From Syngnathus acus (lineage: Eukaryota > Chordata > Actinopteri > Syngnathiformes > Syngnathidae), in assembly GCF_901709675.1 (NCBI RefSeq), contig NC_051100.1, positions 4,338,001 to 4,402,000 on the forward strand: a stretch of 64,000 bases of DNA, given 5' to 3'. The translations under genes and the position numbers were made by a program. The notes beneath the pieces were generated by a model. That model worked only from the letters and a program-made list of their open reading frames with translations, was not told where the DNA came from and did not search any database. Of this stretch, positions 12,501 to 26,400 are shown in pieces. Numbering within the stretch: the stretch's first letter is position 1; each line of letters opens with the position of its first letter.

Positions 12501-14271
12501 GTGTGAGTGTGCTGCTGTTTCCGAAGCCACATCCACATTGCACCACTTTAATGAGTGAAAGTTGGAAGGGGGGGGGGGGGGGGAGAACTCCAACATAAAT
12601 TGTTAAAAAGGCCTCAATCTATTTCCAACACAATATTACGGTTTGTCTGATGCATCCATTAATGAGTGTTTCATCTAATATTAATATGTATTAAATCATG
12701 TGTTTGGAGTCAATACAGCCCTCACCGCAGACAAATTAAGCCATTTACCCGCCATCAATATGGAATCGTTAGACGCCCTTTGTGTATTGTTCTCTCCGGT
12801 CGGCGGACCACCCCGCTCTCTGCCACGCAAACGAGAAGCCGGCTGGCGCGAGTTGAGGCGTCTTTATGAGCAGATCTGCTGATCGCATCTCCTGTCGGCT
12901 GGCCTGAACCCCCCCCCCCCCCCTTTTAGTAACATTAGTCAAAAGTGCTAAATCAAAGCGTGGCGTCAGCCCGCTGTGTGTTTAACGTCCCCCCGCTCCT
13001 GTCACCGATGACCAGGGGGCGGGGCCCGCCGTGTGTCCTTGCCCTATCCCCCCGTGTCCTATCACTTCTTTGCACTCCTTTATGTGTCCACGGGGCACAG
13101 AGACAGGCGCGCGTGCATGCTCGAGAGGAGCCTGTTTATTTATTTTATTTTTATATTCATCAGATGTCCCAAATTGCTCCCCCTGCAGCAGTTGTTTTAT
13201 TCATAGTGCCACGGGTCCCTCCTGTTTCATACCTAAATGTTCATCTGTAGCTATCATCATGGTCAACAGGGCCCCGCAGGAATCCGCTGGCGACTCATAC
13301 AAAATCAAGGCTGATTTGATGCGATAACTTTACTTGACAAAAAGTGGCGCGTCCTGCTGGATTAGACCACAAAAAATGCTTTAAAGGGGGAAGTCGAGTC
13401 AAAGATTTTGATACAGTATGTTCTAGTCTCAACACGGCATTCTGATTAATATTGCATTTGTGAAATGTGAATTAAGATGACAATCGATCTGTTTTTCTTC
13501 GGGGGGGGGGGCGGCCATTTGCTTTATACTGCTTTATACTTGCTTAAGACTGAGAATGACATCACAATGACTGAGGGCCCAGATAACGACCGTCACGGCT
13601 CAGCCTTAAGACCACAGGTGCCAAACCCGAGGCCCGGGGGCCAGATCAGGCCCGCTGCATCATTTAAATGATGTGCAATGTTGTTTGCTAAAATGGCAAA
13701 TTGTTGACATTTTAAAAAATGTTCTAAGAAAAATTACGATGGAACCTTCCGTTACAAACAAACCTCTTACAAACTTTACAAGTTAGGCACAAACTGTTAT
13801 GGTTATGAGAACCATCTCTGCAAGGATGAGGGGATCGATTTAAGTCGCACGTCTGTATCATAGCAAGCCATGGAATAAGTAATATGCACCTTTCAAAACA
13901 TCTCAATCATTACAAAATGCTACAGTCAATCAACACTAACGGCACACAAACGTTATTTGCGTTTTGAAGGCATATTCAGCCATTTTGCGTGAAAAGTGTG
14001 AAGATACGCGCGCAAGATTTTTTCCAAAAGTGCAGCAAAACTTATGTAGACGCTGACCTGTATTTGGTTTTGAAGAGCAAAGGAAAAGTCGACTTCTTAA
14101 CGTCGGCTCTTGTGGGAGCACAATAACAGACAGTATGTTTATTTGCGGTGAAACTACACAGCACAAGAAAAAGCGCAGCCACACCGAAGGGATTTTCCCT
14201 CACTCTGGAGGAGGGTACAACCAATATTCCCCAAACCATGCCAGGACTTGTGGATTCCACCATATATATTT

Positions 14272-14304
14272 AGATATATATATATATATATAATATATAT
14301 ATGT
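14272..14304 (+). repeat. (TA)n microsatellite
   Basis: TA repeats with short interruptions lead into a gtgtggg stretch. Confidence 0.9.
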
Positions 14305-17300
14305 GTGGGTTTTTTTGTTATTGTTTTTTTTGTCTAGTTTTATGAAGGATGATCAAATCAAGCACGGACGGTCTTTCATCAGTCTGTTGCGGGGTAAAGA
14401 GAGACTTTCAAATAATCCCTTAAGTAGACGAGGAGGATTTTTTTGGGGGGGTGGGTTGTATTATTTTATTTTAAGGAGCAGCGAGAAGGCACAAAAAAAC
14501 AAAATAGGAAAAGAATAAGGCGCGTAATTGTCATTGCGTGTCTTATTCTTTTGTTACACACCCCCCCCCCACCCTGTCTATTGTCAAAACTCACCCCGCT
14601 GCCACGCATTATTATTCCGTCTCTCGACAGGTCATATTTTGTCAAATGAAATGCCGAATTGCTTCCCGCCGGCACGTGAGCCCAAGTGATACATGTAGTA
14701 GAATTAAATTACTCTATAGCATATTACAGCCTCGGTGGGATTTGTGGACCCGTTCCTCCATTTTTTAATAAGTGCTTATTTCCCCGGGGGGTCTTGTTGG
14801 GCACCGGGGGGTCAACAGTGTCCAAGAGGGCAAAGCTTGTTCACCACATTCCCGAGCCCTTTAATTGCCGCAGGTTATGTGTGCTATTATCTTCCTCTTT
14901 CTCTTTCATTACGGAAGGTGCAGAGGTTCGGATTGACCCGTCCTCTCCATTGGAGAGCGCTCGGCGTGTTTAGCGCACTTCAATTAAGTGTGCCCAGATG
15001 AGATTTGTCTAATTAATTATTCCGGATGCTGTTTGAGCCTCACCCTCTTGCATATATAAATTTGCTCTTCGAAGCGGCGAGCTTTATTTTGTGATTGTGT
15101 TACAACTGTAACTGCAATCTACTTTTTTTTTTTTTTTGGAGGGCCCGGTGCTCCCGGGAGTGTTTGCTCTGACTCAAACATAATAACCCACGGCGCTGTC
15201 TGTCTGACTCTCAGCCACTCTCATTCCCGCTTGCAGCTGATGCCGTAACCCCGGACCCTTTCCTGCAGGCTGTGCTGACGGCGGGCTCCGAGCGGCCAAC
15301 ACACACACACACAAGCACGCACGCACACACAGCGAGGAACCTGGAATGCATTCATTTGCATTTGCACTGACTCATACGCCAGCAAGTCAAGTGAGAGCAC
15401 TAACCAGCATACATGCAGATGTTGTGTCTATCTTACTTGACTCGCCTCCTCTAGTTGTAATTAGTTTTAAATGAAGGGCCGTGGGAGGTGGTGGGGGCGT
15501 GAAAGAGAGGGGGGGGGGTCTCGCTTTATGTGCTGATGAGTAGAAACAACAAAAAGTTGTAAAGTTGCATCTGGAGACCCGTTCAATGCTGGAAATTGTT
15601 TGGTGTGCCCATCAAGAGTCGTATAGTTGGTTTATTTAGGACCAGAGAGTGTTTTAACGTGTTGTTTTTCCCCTTAAAACTTAATTATATTCTGCCGATT
15701 TAAAGCGCAAGCACAAAGCTTTTACATAACGGTAAATTCATGACTTTGCCATGACATACAAGGTGTTGCCTTAATAACAAGAATTTTTTGCTATAGAATA
15801 TTTTTACACAATAGAAAAACGGTGCAGCAAAAGAACGGGACTAACTTTATCGTATGCAAATAAGTAATATTAGTGCTGTACTGATAAGATGAGAGGAGTG
15901 AAACATCTCATCAAACAATATATTTGTCTGTCTCTTATGTGACCCTCGGTGTGCTTTTTTTATTCTGTCATTTCCATTTCTATATGTTTTATAAAAAGTT
16001 TTTAAAACAAAAAGTTCTTTTTTTTTTTTCCTCATTAAAATACATTACAGTGACTTTTTGGGGAAGGCTGGAACAGATTATTAGCATTTCTGTTAACGCC
16101 AATAGGAAAAGCTGATTTGAGGCGCGACTTTTTTGTGTTATGAGCAAAGGCGCCGCTTTAATCCAGGCAATTAAAATGATTTTGCTCGGCCTAAATTATG
16201 CTCGCTCTACCCGCGTGGGTTAACTGCGTTGCTAAGTGGCATCAATGAGTCTTATTCCACGGCGGACCACATCAAAACAAAGCCCCGTGGACACGAATAG
16301 TCCTCATGAGAGGATTGGCTCACTTTTACCTGAGCTTGACAAGACTTCCTTTCAGTCGCAAAGGGAAGGGAAAGTGAACGAGTGATCAATATAAATGCAG
16401 GTGTTTGGAGGATTGATCAGTAATAGTCCCTCGGAATGGTGGTGAGTGGGTGCTCGGGGAAAAAAAAAGACCAAAAAAAATAAGATGAGAAATCACAGGA
16501 AAGAAAGTGAAAAGTTAAGTAGGACACTATCAGACATTCCCTGGATACAAGTGTTGGAAAAAACGGCGGCGCACAAATGAAAAAGAACAGAGGAGAGCCG
16601 GTTAGGGAATTCAAAAACGAATAATTAAAAACTCAAATCGGGTTCTAAACTGTGAGAAAGACAGCGTGAGCGAGTGACTTTTTTTTTTTTTTTTCCAAGC
16701 CACCAACAAGAATACACGGCGACGATAACTGCCTGAGCCGTAGGCTATTAAAATATTAACCACCGCTGTCCGAGCTGGGACTTTCCGAGCGGTACTGAGC
16801 GCTATCCTCCCCGGATGCCGGGCCTGAGAGAAAGGCTCTGCTCCCGCTTGCTGCCCTGTGGGAGGCTCGGGCTTGCATGAGGAAGCGTTTTAATGTTTCT
16901 CAGATGCGAGAGGAGAGAGAGAGGAAAGAGCTTTGACAAGGCAACTATCCTGGGTGTGATTTAAAGGTGTGCACACAGGGAGCCAGGTACTGCAGCTGAG
17001 GGCCTGTTAAGACACCCGCTATCTTTCTACAGGAGACGGAACTTTTTTTTTTTATTCTTTTTTTTTCTTTTCCTAAATTCCCAAGTGGCTGAGCTGAACT
17101 CGGTCCCTTAAGTTTGAATCGTTTTTAAGATATGAAACGAGAGCTGGAATGCTGCCGCTGCTACTCGACACTCCGGCACTAAAACATACAGGATAAAAAC
17201 ACGTGCAGGAAGAAAAGTGTTCAATAAGTGAACATGACTTGGATTTAGAAGTTAGTTTCTGTCGCAATGCCTTGACAGAGTCATTTAGTTACTTTATTCA

Positions 17301-17352
17301 ATACTTGTTTTTAAAAGTCGCTAAGTTAGACATGAATGTGTTATTACGATTC

Positions 17353-17408
17353 ATTATATATATATATATAAAAACTCAAATCTTTTATATATATATATAT
17401 ATATATAC
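17353..17408 (+). repeat. Two (TA)n runs separated by a short spacer
   Basis: TA runs at 17353-17370 and 17394-17408 are separated by aaaactcaaatctttt. Confidence 0.9.
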
Positions 17409-17466
17409 ATACTGAACTGGCCATGTAGCAAACTATTTCTGTAGTTAAATATAATATTCATTACGT

Positions 17467-17483
17467 CGCCCCCTGGTGGCCAA
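17467..17483 (-). promoter_or_regulatory. CTCF-like motif
   Basis: CGCCCCCTGGTGGCCAA is the reverse complement of a canonical CTCF core (GGCCACCAGGGGGCG). The orientation is minus. Confidence 0.55.
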
Positions 17484-18617
17484 GACAACCAAGAAATTCT
17501 TGGAGATTTGAATAACAGAATTTAAAGGCAAGATTTTCAAGCAAGCTATGATATGGTAATGCTATTAAATAATGGTATATCCTCGCCTTTTCACTAGACA
17601 TCTCTCTTAAAGCTAAACAGAAAAAGGCCCTAATTAATGTCACTGCAGTGGCTGTGCTGTCGTTAAAAAAAAAAAAAAAAAAAAAGCTTCACTATGTGGC
17701 CTCTTCTATAATAACATATAAGCGCCGTTACTGTACTTTGCAAGGAGCGCCCTCCCGCTTGAAAAGCAGCTTTTTTTTTACTATTAAGTCTCACAGATAA
17801 GAGCAATTATTTCTGCGAGTGTGCTCTCCGCTCACTGCCAAATGTGAGCTGGCACGCCATGAAAAAAGACGAGTGGCGCCTTTGATTCTCCAGACAAAAT
17901 ACAAGAGTGTATTTTTAGCTGCCTTAAAACGATTGCCAGCTTTGTTCAGGTGCGTAGCGTTAATGTCATTTTCACGTCGTCGCCCCGTACCACGAATACG
18001 TTCCGGATCCGGCGTTATTGGTGAAAACGGCGACATAATGAGATATATAGATCGGCAAAATGATTCCAACATCTTTTTAAAATAGCTTGACTTGAATATC
18101 CAGAGTGGTGAATGCTGCATGAGATTACGCAATCGGTGGCGTGTATCATGGCGCCGCGCTTTAAATTGTTAAAGTCGCCTCGAGTTCGACGACGGGACGA
18201 CGTCGTCACCGTCTTTCTCGGTCAAAGTCTTTGCCGCTAAGCGTGTTCCGATTCCTCGCCGGCCCTGCGGTGTCACGGCCTCCGCTTTTGTCTCTTGTTC
18301 CGCATCGCCCCGGCGTCGCGGACCTGGCCGGTTGGCAGATGGGACGGGCGAGGAAAGCGGGGATTGGTTAATCCCTAATCTGCTGTCTCTTGGCCGCTCT
18401 GGACGGCGAAGGAGAGAGGGATGGATGGAGGGATGAAGGAGAGGAAGAGGGCGATGAAGCCAGCTAGATGGAGCCAGCTGTCAGATGGAGAGTCTTTCAT
18501 GGTCCTGCGCACACAACAGCTGCACAGGGCCCGCCTGCACGGCTCTGCATTATTAAGCATCTTTTTAGTTGGTTCCAGATGCAGAGCTAGCTGTGTTTAC
18601 CCAGGCTTTGTGCTCTC

Positions 18618-18653
18618 CCAAACACACACACACACACGCACACACACACACCT
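18618..18653 (+). repeat. (CA)n microsatellite followed by (CTC)n
   Basis: A CA repeat with one CG interruption is followed directly by ctcctcctcctcctccctc (18651-18669). Confidence 0.9.
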
Positions 18654-19122
18654 CCTCCTCCTCCTCCCTCGGCGATCCACACCTTCACTTCCGCCGCTTC
18701 CCCCGCTTCCTTGTCGGTGTGGTCAAAGTGCCTCCGCTCTAAGTATGTAATGTAGCGGCAAATGACCTTGACACCCGCAGGTCGCATTAACGGCTTAATC
18801 GTTCGCTTTTCTTTCCGTCGACACGATTTGATGGCTTTAACATGTGCGCTCTTGAAAAACTTGCAGGAGGAAATTTTGTAGAACCTCGAACAGAGTTAAA
18901 AAAAAAAAATGCAGCTTGCCTTTTAACCGGAAGCAAAAAAAAAAAAATGTGACTTCCGAGTTCACATTAAGAGCCTGTTTTCAAATCGAGATGTTTTTTC
19001 CCCGTCTTACCTACTCTATGATAGTTCTACCCAACTCTTAAGTAACTCAATCACAAAGTCATTTCTCCTGACAGGTAATTGACGAGGGGAAGGAAATGAA
19101 AAGTGTAATCACAGGCTAAGTA

Positions 19123-19140
19123 ACTGTGTAATTACACAGT
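19123..19140. promoter_or_regulatory. 18-bp perfect palindrome centred on TAATTA
   Basis: ACTGTGTAATTACACAGT reads the same on both strands. The centre is the homeodomain core TAATTA. It sits in a unique stretch with nearby homeodomain-like gtaattgac (19075-19083) and gtaatcac, suggesting an enhancer-like block. Confidence 0.5.
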
Positions 19141-22100
19141 CGTTCAAACTTGCCGTTCACCGTGCCATCTTGTGCACACACCAATATTGCCATATTTACG
19201 CGTACCAAAGCCAGCTTTGAGGGGGCTAATCTGCGCCTGGGTGCCGTCTCTTGTCAAGTTCAAGAGGGTTAACAAATCTTTACCTCGGCGACAACCCTCC
19301 TCTTCCCCCCTTTTCATGTCCACATTTGTTCGCTGTATGTCCAAAAATCTACAGAGGCCCGTCCCGGCCCAGTTGGGATTGCTCGAGCTGAAGAGCTGGA
19401 GGCTTTTCAGTGGCTGGCATCTGTTGTTCGCCTTCCCAGAGCTGCTGGCAGTCAGTTAATGGCCATGCTTGGGACGCTGAGAGCGCGGGGAGGGGTGTGT
19501 GTACGCGTGGGGGGGGGGCGGTGGCTGATTTCCCCATAGCCGCCTCGCCGATTCCCGGCACGCCACCGGCAGCTGCAGACGAGCCACCGGCGACGGGGAA
19601 CATCGGGGCCTAATGCGCCGCTTCTTCTGAGAGTCGGGGGCGTGCAGATGTTCGTCGTCGTCATAACTCCACACTCGAGCTTGTCCTCTGATTTGAGGCA
19701 ATGTTGGGCAATTTTGATGTATTTGCCACCTAAACGGCGACATGATTAAAATGACATTTGGAGCCTGGCTGCTCATCGTGAGCACAATTAGAGAAGACAA
19801 GCAAGAGCTCCCCCACCCCCGCCCCCCCCAGGCACCGCGGCGGCACGTCACGCTTTAACTTTCAAATCTCGCAACCCTCAACAAGTTTTTACTACAATTC
19901 TGACTGTATAAATACTTGGTTACTGCGCATCAGGAGATTTGACCAAATGGTGTACTTTATTTTCCTCTTTGTTTTCTGGACTTGAAAAGAGACAGGATTC
20001 TTCATTTAATCTCAAAAAGATCTACAAAACGTACTTTTCATTTTGCATCTTATGCCTTTCACATCATTCAAGTCTCTTAAATACAAGTCGTCACTATTCT
20101 GCCTTTATCCGTGTGACATTTGCACTCAAGGCCAACGCTGAGGCACTCTAAAGCAGCCGAGCAGACTAGCTAGCACAAGCTAGCTAGCTAGCTAACATCA
20201 CAATTGCGCCGATTATAACGTCTGATACGGATGAAAGCACTCAGGTTCTTAAATGGCGTCCACCGCGTCATTGGGCAATAAATTTCAGATTCTAAAGTAA
20301 ATAAGCTGAATACTTTTATCAGAGTCTTGTGTGGACCGACTTGTGAATGTTATTTTTGCAGTGGCAGGAATCTGCATAATAGTGGTGGAAGCTTTTTTTT
20401 TTTTTTGTAGCTAGAGTTTAATCAGCGTAGCACGACTCTAGAGAGCAAGGCTGGATACGTTATCAACCAAGCAGGAAGTTCAAATGAAGCCGGATAAATA
20501 AATGAAGGCCTTGATGATTAGCTGTCACATAAGCAATTAAAACGACTGGAAATTATTCATTCCCTTCCCAGGCAGGTGCGGCCGGCGATTGTTGCGGGTA
20601 ATTTTTGAAATGGAAACAATTTGTTTTGATGAAGCTTCCATATGCTTATGAAACATTCATAAAATAACTCAAAGTCGTCTCCTAATGGAGTACTGCATAG
20701 TATCGAGGGGCTCATCTTTTTTTTTTTTTTTCCCAGGTATGAAGCCGCTTTCATTTACAAGTGGCTACCAGCTCAAAAAAAGAAAAGGGAAAAAAAAACA
20801 TAAAACGCCATCACATCTTTTTTTTTTTTTCCTCTTTGTGCGTGTGCGCAAATTATTAATTGTGACTGTCATGGCCACCTGACAATCTCAACAAACAGCC
20901 GCCTCGGAAAAAAACACACTTGACAGCTCCGGACCCCCAGCAAAATTCCCAGGGTGACTTTGTCCTTGACACATCCTTAATGACGCTCATCTCAACGATT
21001 GTAAATACATTATCATATCAGATCACGTCTGTGTTGCAATCATCACCTCCATTTCCTTTTTAATTAAACAGCAGCGATGACACCACATCTGTCAGAAAAG
21101 GAAGTGAGACTTTTTTTGAAAATCGGTGTGAACTCGCGGCAAACAATAGAGAGGGGAAGGGGGGGCAAAAAAGGAGAGAGAAGAAAAAAAAAAACGGCGT
21201 TTGAAAAATAACACGCTCCGTCTCCTCCTTGCCCCCTCGTCGTCTTGTGCCGCCGTCTCGTCGCTCTCACCCCCGTCTGTTCTCCCGCCACTTGAAAGGC
21301 AGGGTAATGAGACAGCTCGAGAGCGAGGCGAGGTGTCCGCCGAGCATCAGTTGCGTGCGTGCAGAAGTGAAAATTTACTGCGAAGGAGATGGCGAAGGCG
21401 GAGACTGCCGGCGACGGGGCTTTGGCGTCAATTCATTTTTATTCAGATTAGCGTGCGTTTTACGCCGGCCCCGAAAACATTTGGCCCTCGTGACGAGGTG
21501 TTATTATTTGCCAGATTACGTTATTAACACTCTGCGCTCTATGCTGGCCATTTGGACTCGCGTCACTTCATTTTTTTTTTAGAATATTATACTTTTATCG
21601 ATGCAAATTAATGATACTTACACTTAGTTAAAATCTGTGGGGGGAAAAAATCGGAGAAATGACAGACGGACGGAACAATCCAAAAGTCCTGATGGTTACA
21701 CTATTAACACGTCATGGCCGCTTGAAACAGGTGTCAGCGACAAGACATACGACGCCACTTAACGGGCCCCGAATACGACAGACTGGAATTAAACCTCCGA
21801 CTATCTTCGCCGGGTTGCTAAATAAAATGCAGCTGTTTGAATCTATGCAGAACATATTTCCCCTGCCATGTGTGTTTATGGTGCCTATTTACATATTTTG
21901 CGGCCATTATGAAAATGATGCTTGTGCTGTTTTACAACGTGTGGAGAATATTCCGGCTACGCTGAAAGAAATGATGGGGAAATTATGTTTTGGAATATCA
22001 TAATGTGGGGGAAGTCAAAGTCGCAAGGTGTTAATCATCACAGCGGACCAATTGCAACGTAATGAATGAACTATAAATTAAGCAGAAATATTTTAGCAGA

Positions 22101-22176
22101 TATTTAATGACAATGTTTCATGTTCAAATCGAAACTGAAAAACCCCAAATGAATATGAAACAAGATTATGAGAAAA

Positions 22177-22194
22177 TGCCAGCAGAGGGCCGCA
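22177..22194 (+). promoter_or_regulatory. CTCF-like motif
   Basis: TGCCAGCAGAGGGCCGCA contains CCAGCAGAGGGC, a canonical CTCF core, in plus orientation. It is opposite to the two motifs to its left. Confidence 0.5.
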
Positions 22195-25100
22195 TCACGT
22201 CAAATAGCTGCGGGGATGATAAACGGATGGATTGAAAAGGAAAATGCCATCCTAAATAATTTGCCATTCTCAAAACTCTTTCCAAACTTTTAATCTTGAC
22301 AATGACCTCGTTTGACCTCACATAAGACTGTTTCCGCTACAAACATGAACACCACCCCACACTCCTACCCCTTCTATCAAATCTCTTGCAAAAAAAAAAA
22401 AAAAAAAGTCAGCATTATGAAATCAAGACTGCTCCCACTGGTGAGACCATAAAGGCCGCGCGTCGGAGTGCCAAGTCAGCGCTTTTGACAGGATAAGACC
22501 ATGCTAACCTATTGAAAAAAGGCTTGAGCCGCGCAGGCCAAATCAGCACATGCACACAGTAGGCTGCTGCTGCTGCTCGAGCCAGCGCGGCAGCTTAGCG
22601 GTCTTAACAGAGAATGCGCCACTTATCATCATCGGCATCCAGCGCCCGGCCCGCAACACTCCAGCATGAAGAGGCTCTCGCGCTAAGCCGGTTAAAATAA
22701 CACGAGACAATGCGTCAACAATGGCTGGCTCTTCCTGTTTGATGCCTGCTTAATTCCGACACCACAATGCCCCCCCCCCCCACCCCACCAATCCCGTTCT
22801 GGTGCTGGACCGGCCGACCGGCGTCCATCTCCCCTTCACATCAGAGGCAGCTCGAGGAGCCCCCTGATACTGTGTGGGCCTGGCTGATAAAGGCCTTATT
22901 TCAGGGTCTTCCAGTGAGGGGGGGCCGCATTCAACTCCCCGAGCTGGGGGACGGTTAAGGCGGGAATGTTGGAATACGCTCGCGCGTGTGCTCGGAGCTC
23001 ACAGCGAGGCTAAAAGCAGTCTTTTATAAAGTACCTGCTCGCCATACTTGAGTACATGTATTTTAACACAAGATTATATATTGTGTAAAAAATGTATTTT
23101 TGGAGGCTAATACATTCATTCATTTATGCCAACAGTGCGAGCTAGCCAAAAAAAGCAAGTTGTTGGGGGCAAAAATATTAGCTGAATTGTTTTGACATAG
23201 ATCCATAAGTTGGGGGGACGACACAAGGGACGATTTGTTCTCTGAACTACTTTTGTTCTGAAATGCAGGAAAACAAAATTTTCACGTTAGCAAAGCTCAA
23301 AATAATTTCTGGAGTTGCTCAACTCAATTTGATCAAAAGTTGAAATTTTTGACATTCTTCAGAAGTCACCTTATTAAGATATTCTTTGATAAACGATTTT
23401 ACTTCATGGGCGAGCCTGCCCTGGATGAGCTCATTTTCTCCGCTTTTGGGTTAGAAACTGGGTTTTTTGGTAATACCAACTGCTGTCCTATTTCGGACAG
23501 AAAAAGCTAATTATTTTTTTGCAGAGGGGGCTCCCTTTCTATTGCTAGGTTTGATGCTTCTATTGTCACAGTATTTTTACTCTTGTTACATGACAAGAGT
23601 GTGAGAAAATAAGCATGAGCGGCCGGACAGGCGGAAAGACACTGATAAGCCCACGGCGTGCATATGACGCCTCGACGCTGGAAATTGGACCGTTTCAAAG
23701 TTCAATCTCTTCTCCCCACTTTTTCTGGGTGCGCTTGCTGACACATGAGTGAGGTCCCATTACCGCAGCCGGGCCCCCCGAAACGATAGCCATTGACCGG
23801 GCGGACCCTCGTCAGGCTCTTTACCTTGAGACTCGTCCACCGCTTGACACGACCTTTGAACCCGGGGAGCACAGCTGTCAAATGTCTCTCCCCTATTCTG
23901 TCACTCCCACTTTTGGAGAGACACACAAGTCCTGGAAAGAAACACGCACACACAGAGGATTGGGTTACGTTCAAGTCAGATGTTTTTTATTTTAATTACT
24001 ATTTAGTAAACGTCCACACAAACTGTGTTAGCGTGGGAATTTTTGGAGCGCTGCACCAAAAATTGTCATTTCAGTTTTGGTGCAGATGTAGATCAATTCA
24101 ACTGAATTGATCAAGTTTTATGAGTTTCAACGTGTTGTTAAATTGATTCAATAAAATCAAGATTTGCAATGCAAAATGCCTCGTCGTGAATTATATTGTT
24201 ATGCCGAGGATACGATACATTTGACATAAAGTCTTAATGTTTCTAGAGAATAAAAATCTCAACAATACAAATATTGTGGAAAAAAAGATAATTGAACTGT
24301 ACAAATAAACTCAAAACACTCAAGCTCCTGACATCACTCACAAGGCCCCGCCCCTTAAAAGAACTCAGCCAACATATAAATAAATACCAGAGTAAACACA
24401 GCAATGAATAAAAACTGGTTTATTTCTTAAACATTTATTTTATTATATTTGTCTACAATAGTGCCGTTATGAAAAACAACTCCCAAATTGTGTAGTTTTG
24501 GGTTCAGTTGAATTTAAATTTTCAAGAGAAAATTGATTTGAAATAAACAGTGCAAGTAAATTGAAGTACAAAGTATATAAATAAATATATATATATATTT
24601 TGTACAATTGACTATTTTCATAACATTCTACCATTCTTTTTATTGTTATTCTTTACGACTTTATTCTCAGAACATTGTTTTTCCTCGGGTTTTTTTTTTC
24701 TTTGCCGTAAAATAAAAATGCTACTCATTATTATATTTTGATTTTTGTCATGTAACATTGCACCTACTATATACTCACTCATTTTCCTCTGGTAACCTTA
24801 CAACATTCCTCTTAAAGTTCAACTTTAAATACTGTGACGTCTGTTTTTCCCAACGAGGTGCTGACACGGACGGGTAAAGGCCCCATGACAGTAGCCCTCG
24901 AAAAAATTCCGCCATGCGTTTTTGCAAATTTGCCAACATTTTCCTGTATTTCACTATAAAGCATGCATGATGAATTCGAACAAAATTCCATCGTAGGCGA
25001 GCGCTGCGTTGAAGGTGCCTTTCTCTCGGCCTTGGCAGAGGTCTGAGTGCTACTTTTACGCCTCACGCTGCAAATCTACATTCAGTTGGCACGTATGCGA

Positions 25101-25642
25101 TCACATTCGAAAATAGTCCAACATACATATGGATAGCCGTGCTTTTTTTTTTTTTGTGCTCGTGTGCGTTCATGAATACTACATCTTGTATGCAATACAC
25201 GCAATGGGAGGAGGGGAGGGAATCGTCTAGAATTAGTAACATTTCCAATGCTGAGAAAAGAGTGTGAGGGGGAAAAAAAAACAAAACAACAAATAGGATT
25301 GTTGAAGTGAAATCTACATGTGCATGATTTGTGTTGTGCCGTGTGTGGGGAGGCTCACTTTGCAGCAATTGACTGTGGCAGGAGCACCACCAACTGGTCA
25401 GGAGGCGCCTCTCCACCCTTCCGCCTGCTCGCCTGTGATGTGCAAGCGGGAGATTAGTCAGTCACATGCATCCACTTGCAACCGCTACATTTAAACAGTC
25501 GTGATTTATTCTTAGTGTGATCTGAAAAACAAGCAAGGTTCTTTTTCTCCTTTTTCCTCTCTCTCTCTGTGTCTCTCTTTCTCTACCTCAAAACCCCCTC
25601 GGTGAGGTTGAATTCACGGTATCCATCATCATGCATCTTTAA

Positions 25643-25650
25643 TGACGTCA
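25643..25650. promoter_or_regulatory. Perfect CRE TGACGTCA
   Basis: This is a full palindromic cAMP-response element with no gene or promoter recognised nearby. A single 8-bp match in 64 kb could arise by chance. Confidence 0.2.
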
Positions 25651-26368
25651 GGCCAGGAGCATGGGGTAAAATCACAGTAGTGGCCCGAGGCTAAAACCAG
25701 CTAAAATGAGGTTCCTCTTACCCCCTTCCCACGCAGGCAAGAGCTCACGCGCGGGGCCGAGAGGGAGGGTACGGCGCGCCCATCGATCGCCGGGCCGGCT
25801 CGTCGGCTGGCAAGCCACTCGGAGAGCTTGATGGATACATTTGGGCCATAAAAAAAAAAAAATCTGATTCGGTACAACGCCAGGGTCCGAGCCAGTAGCT
25901 GCCGAGACAGAAGGGTGACAAACGACGGACGGCTTGATTTATGCGACATTGTGCACGACTGGCTAGAGGACAATCTCCCCTCACCATCTTTTGGTTTTAC
26001 TCTAAGAGGCCTTTGGAGACCTTGACACAGACGCGCAGAGAGCGAGCAAGCAAGAGAGAGAGAGAGAGAAAAAAAAAAAAAGATACAATCTGCCTAATTC
26101 AAAACACTTGTCAGACAGAGAGGCTGTATGAACTGCTATTAGGGACACGCTGAAATAGCACATGTAGACCTTGAGTATAAAGTCATAGTGTTACGAGAAT
26201 AAAGTCTAATTATTATCGCAATGAAGTGGAAATTAGATGGAAATGTTCTAAGAGTGGAAGTAAAGTTGTAATCACCATGGTGGCCCAAGCAGGCAAAACA
26301 ATTTTTTTTTATGACGTGGAATTACTATTATTTTCTGTACGGTAAGGTTGTTGTGTTGGACGTGTCCC

Positions 26369-26400
26369 TTTAAGGGGTGTGGCCTTTAAGGGGCGTGGCC
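26369..26400 (+). repeat. Tandem 16-bp GT/GC-box unit
   Basis: TTTAAGGGGTGTGGCC is followed directly by TTTAAGGGGCGTGGCC. The cores GGGTGTGG and GGGCGTGG are KLF/Sp-type motifs. A related inverted unit (ggccccgccccttaaaa) lies at about 24344-24360. Confidence 0.8.

Larger units (their letters stand above)
6991..12567. other. Non-coding desert with G/C homopolymers and motif-dense patches
   Basis: Besides the listed blocks, this holds G14 (7075-7088), G19 and C17 (8808-8824) runs, and repeat-free A/T-rich patches at about 10500-10760 and 11690-11950 that resemble conserved non-coding DNA. No exon is supported. Confidence 0.6.
12568..19074. other. Non-coding desert
   Basis: This holds G16 (12568-12583) and C15 (12909-12923) runs, TA and CA microsatellites, a poly-A tract of about 21 bases (17665-17685) and a CTCF-like motif. 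A homeodomain-rich patch lies at 15000-15070 (tctaattaattattcc). No gene was recognised. Confidence 0.6.

Noticed and set aside
13011-13023. accagggggcggg as a CTCF site
   Set aside because: It contains only the 3' half of the motif, so it is too weak to list.
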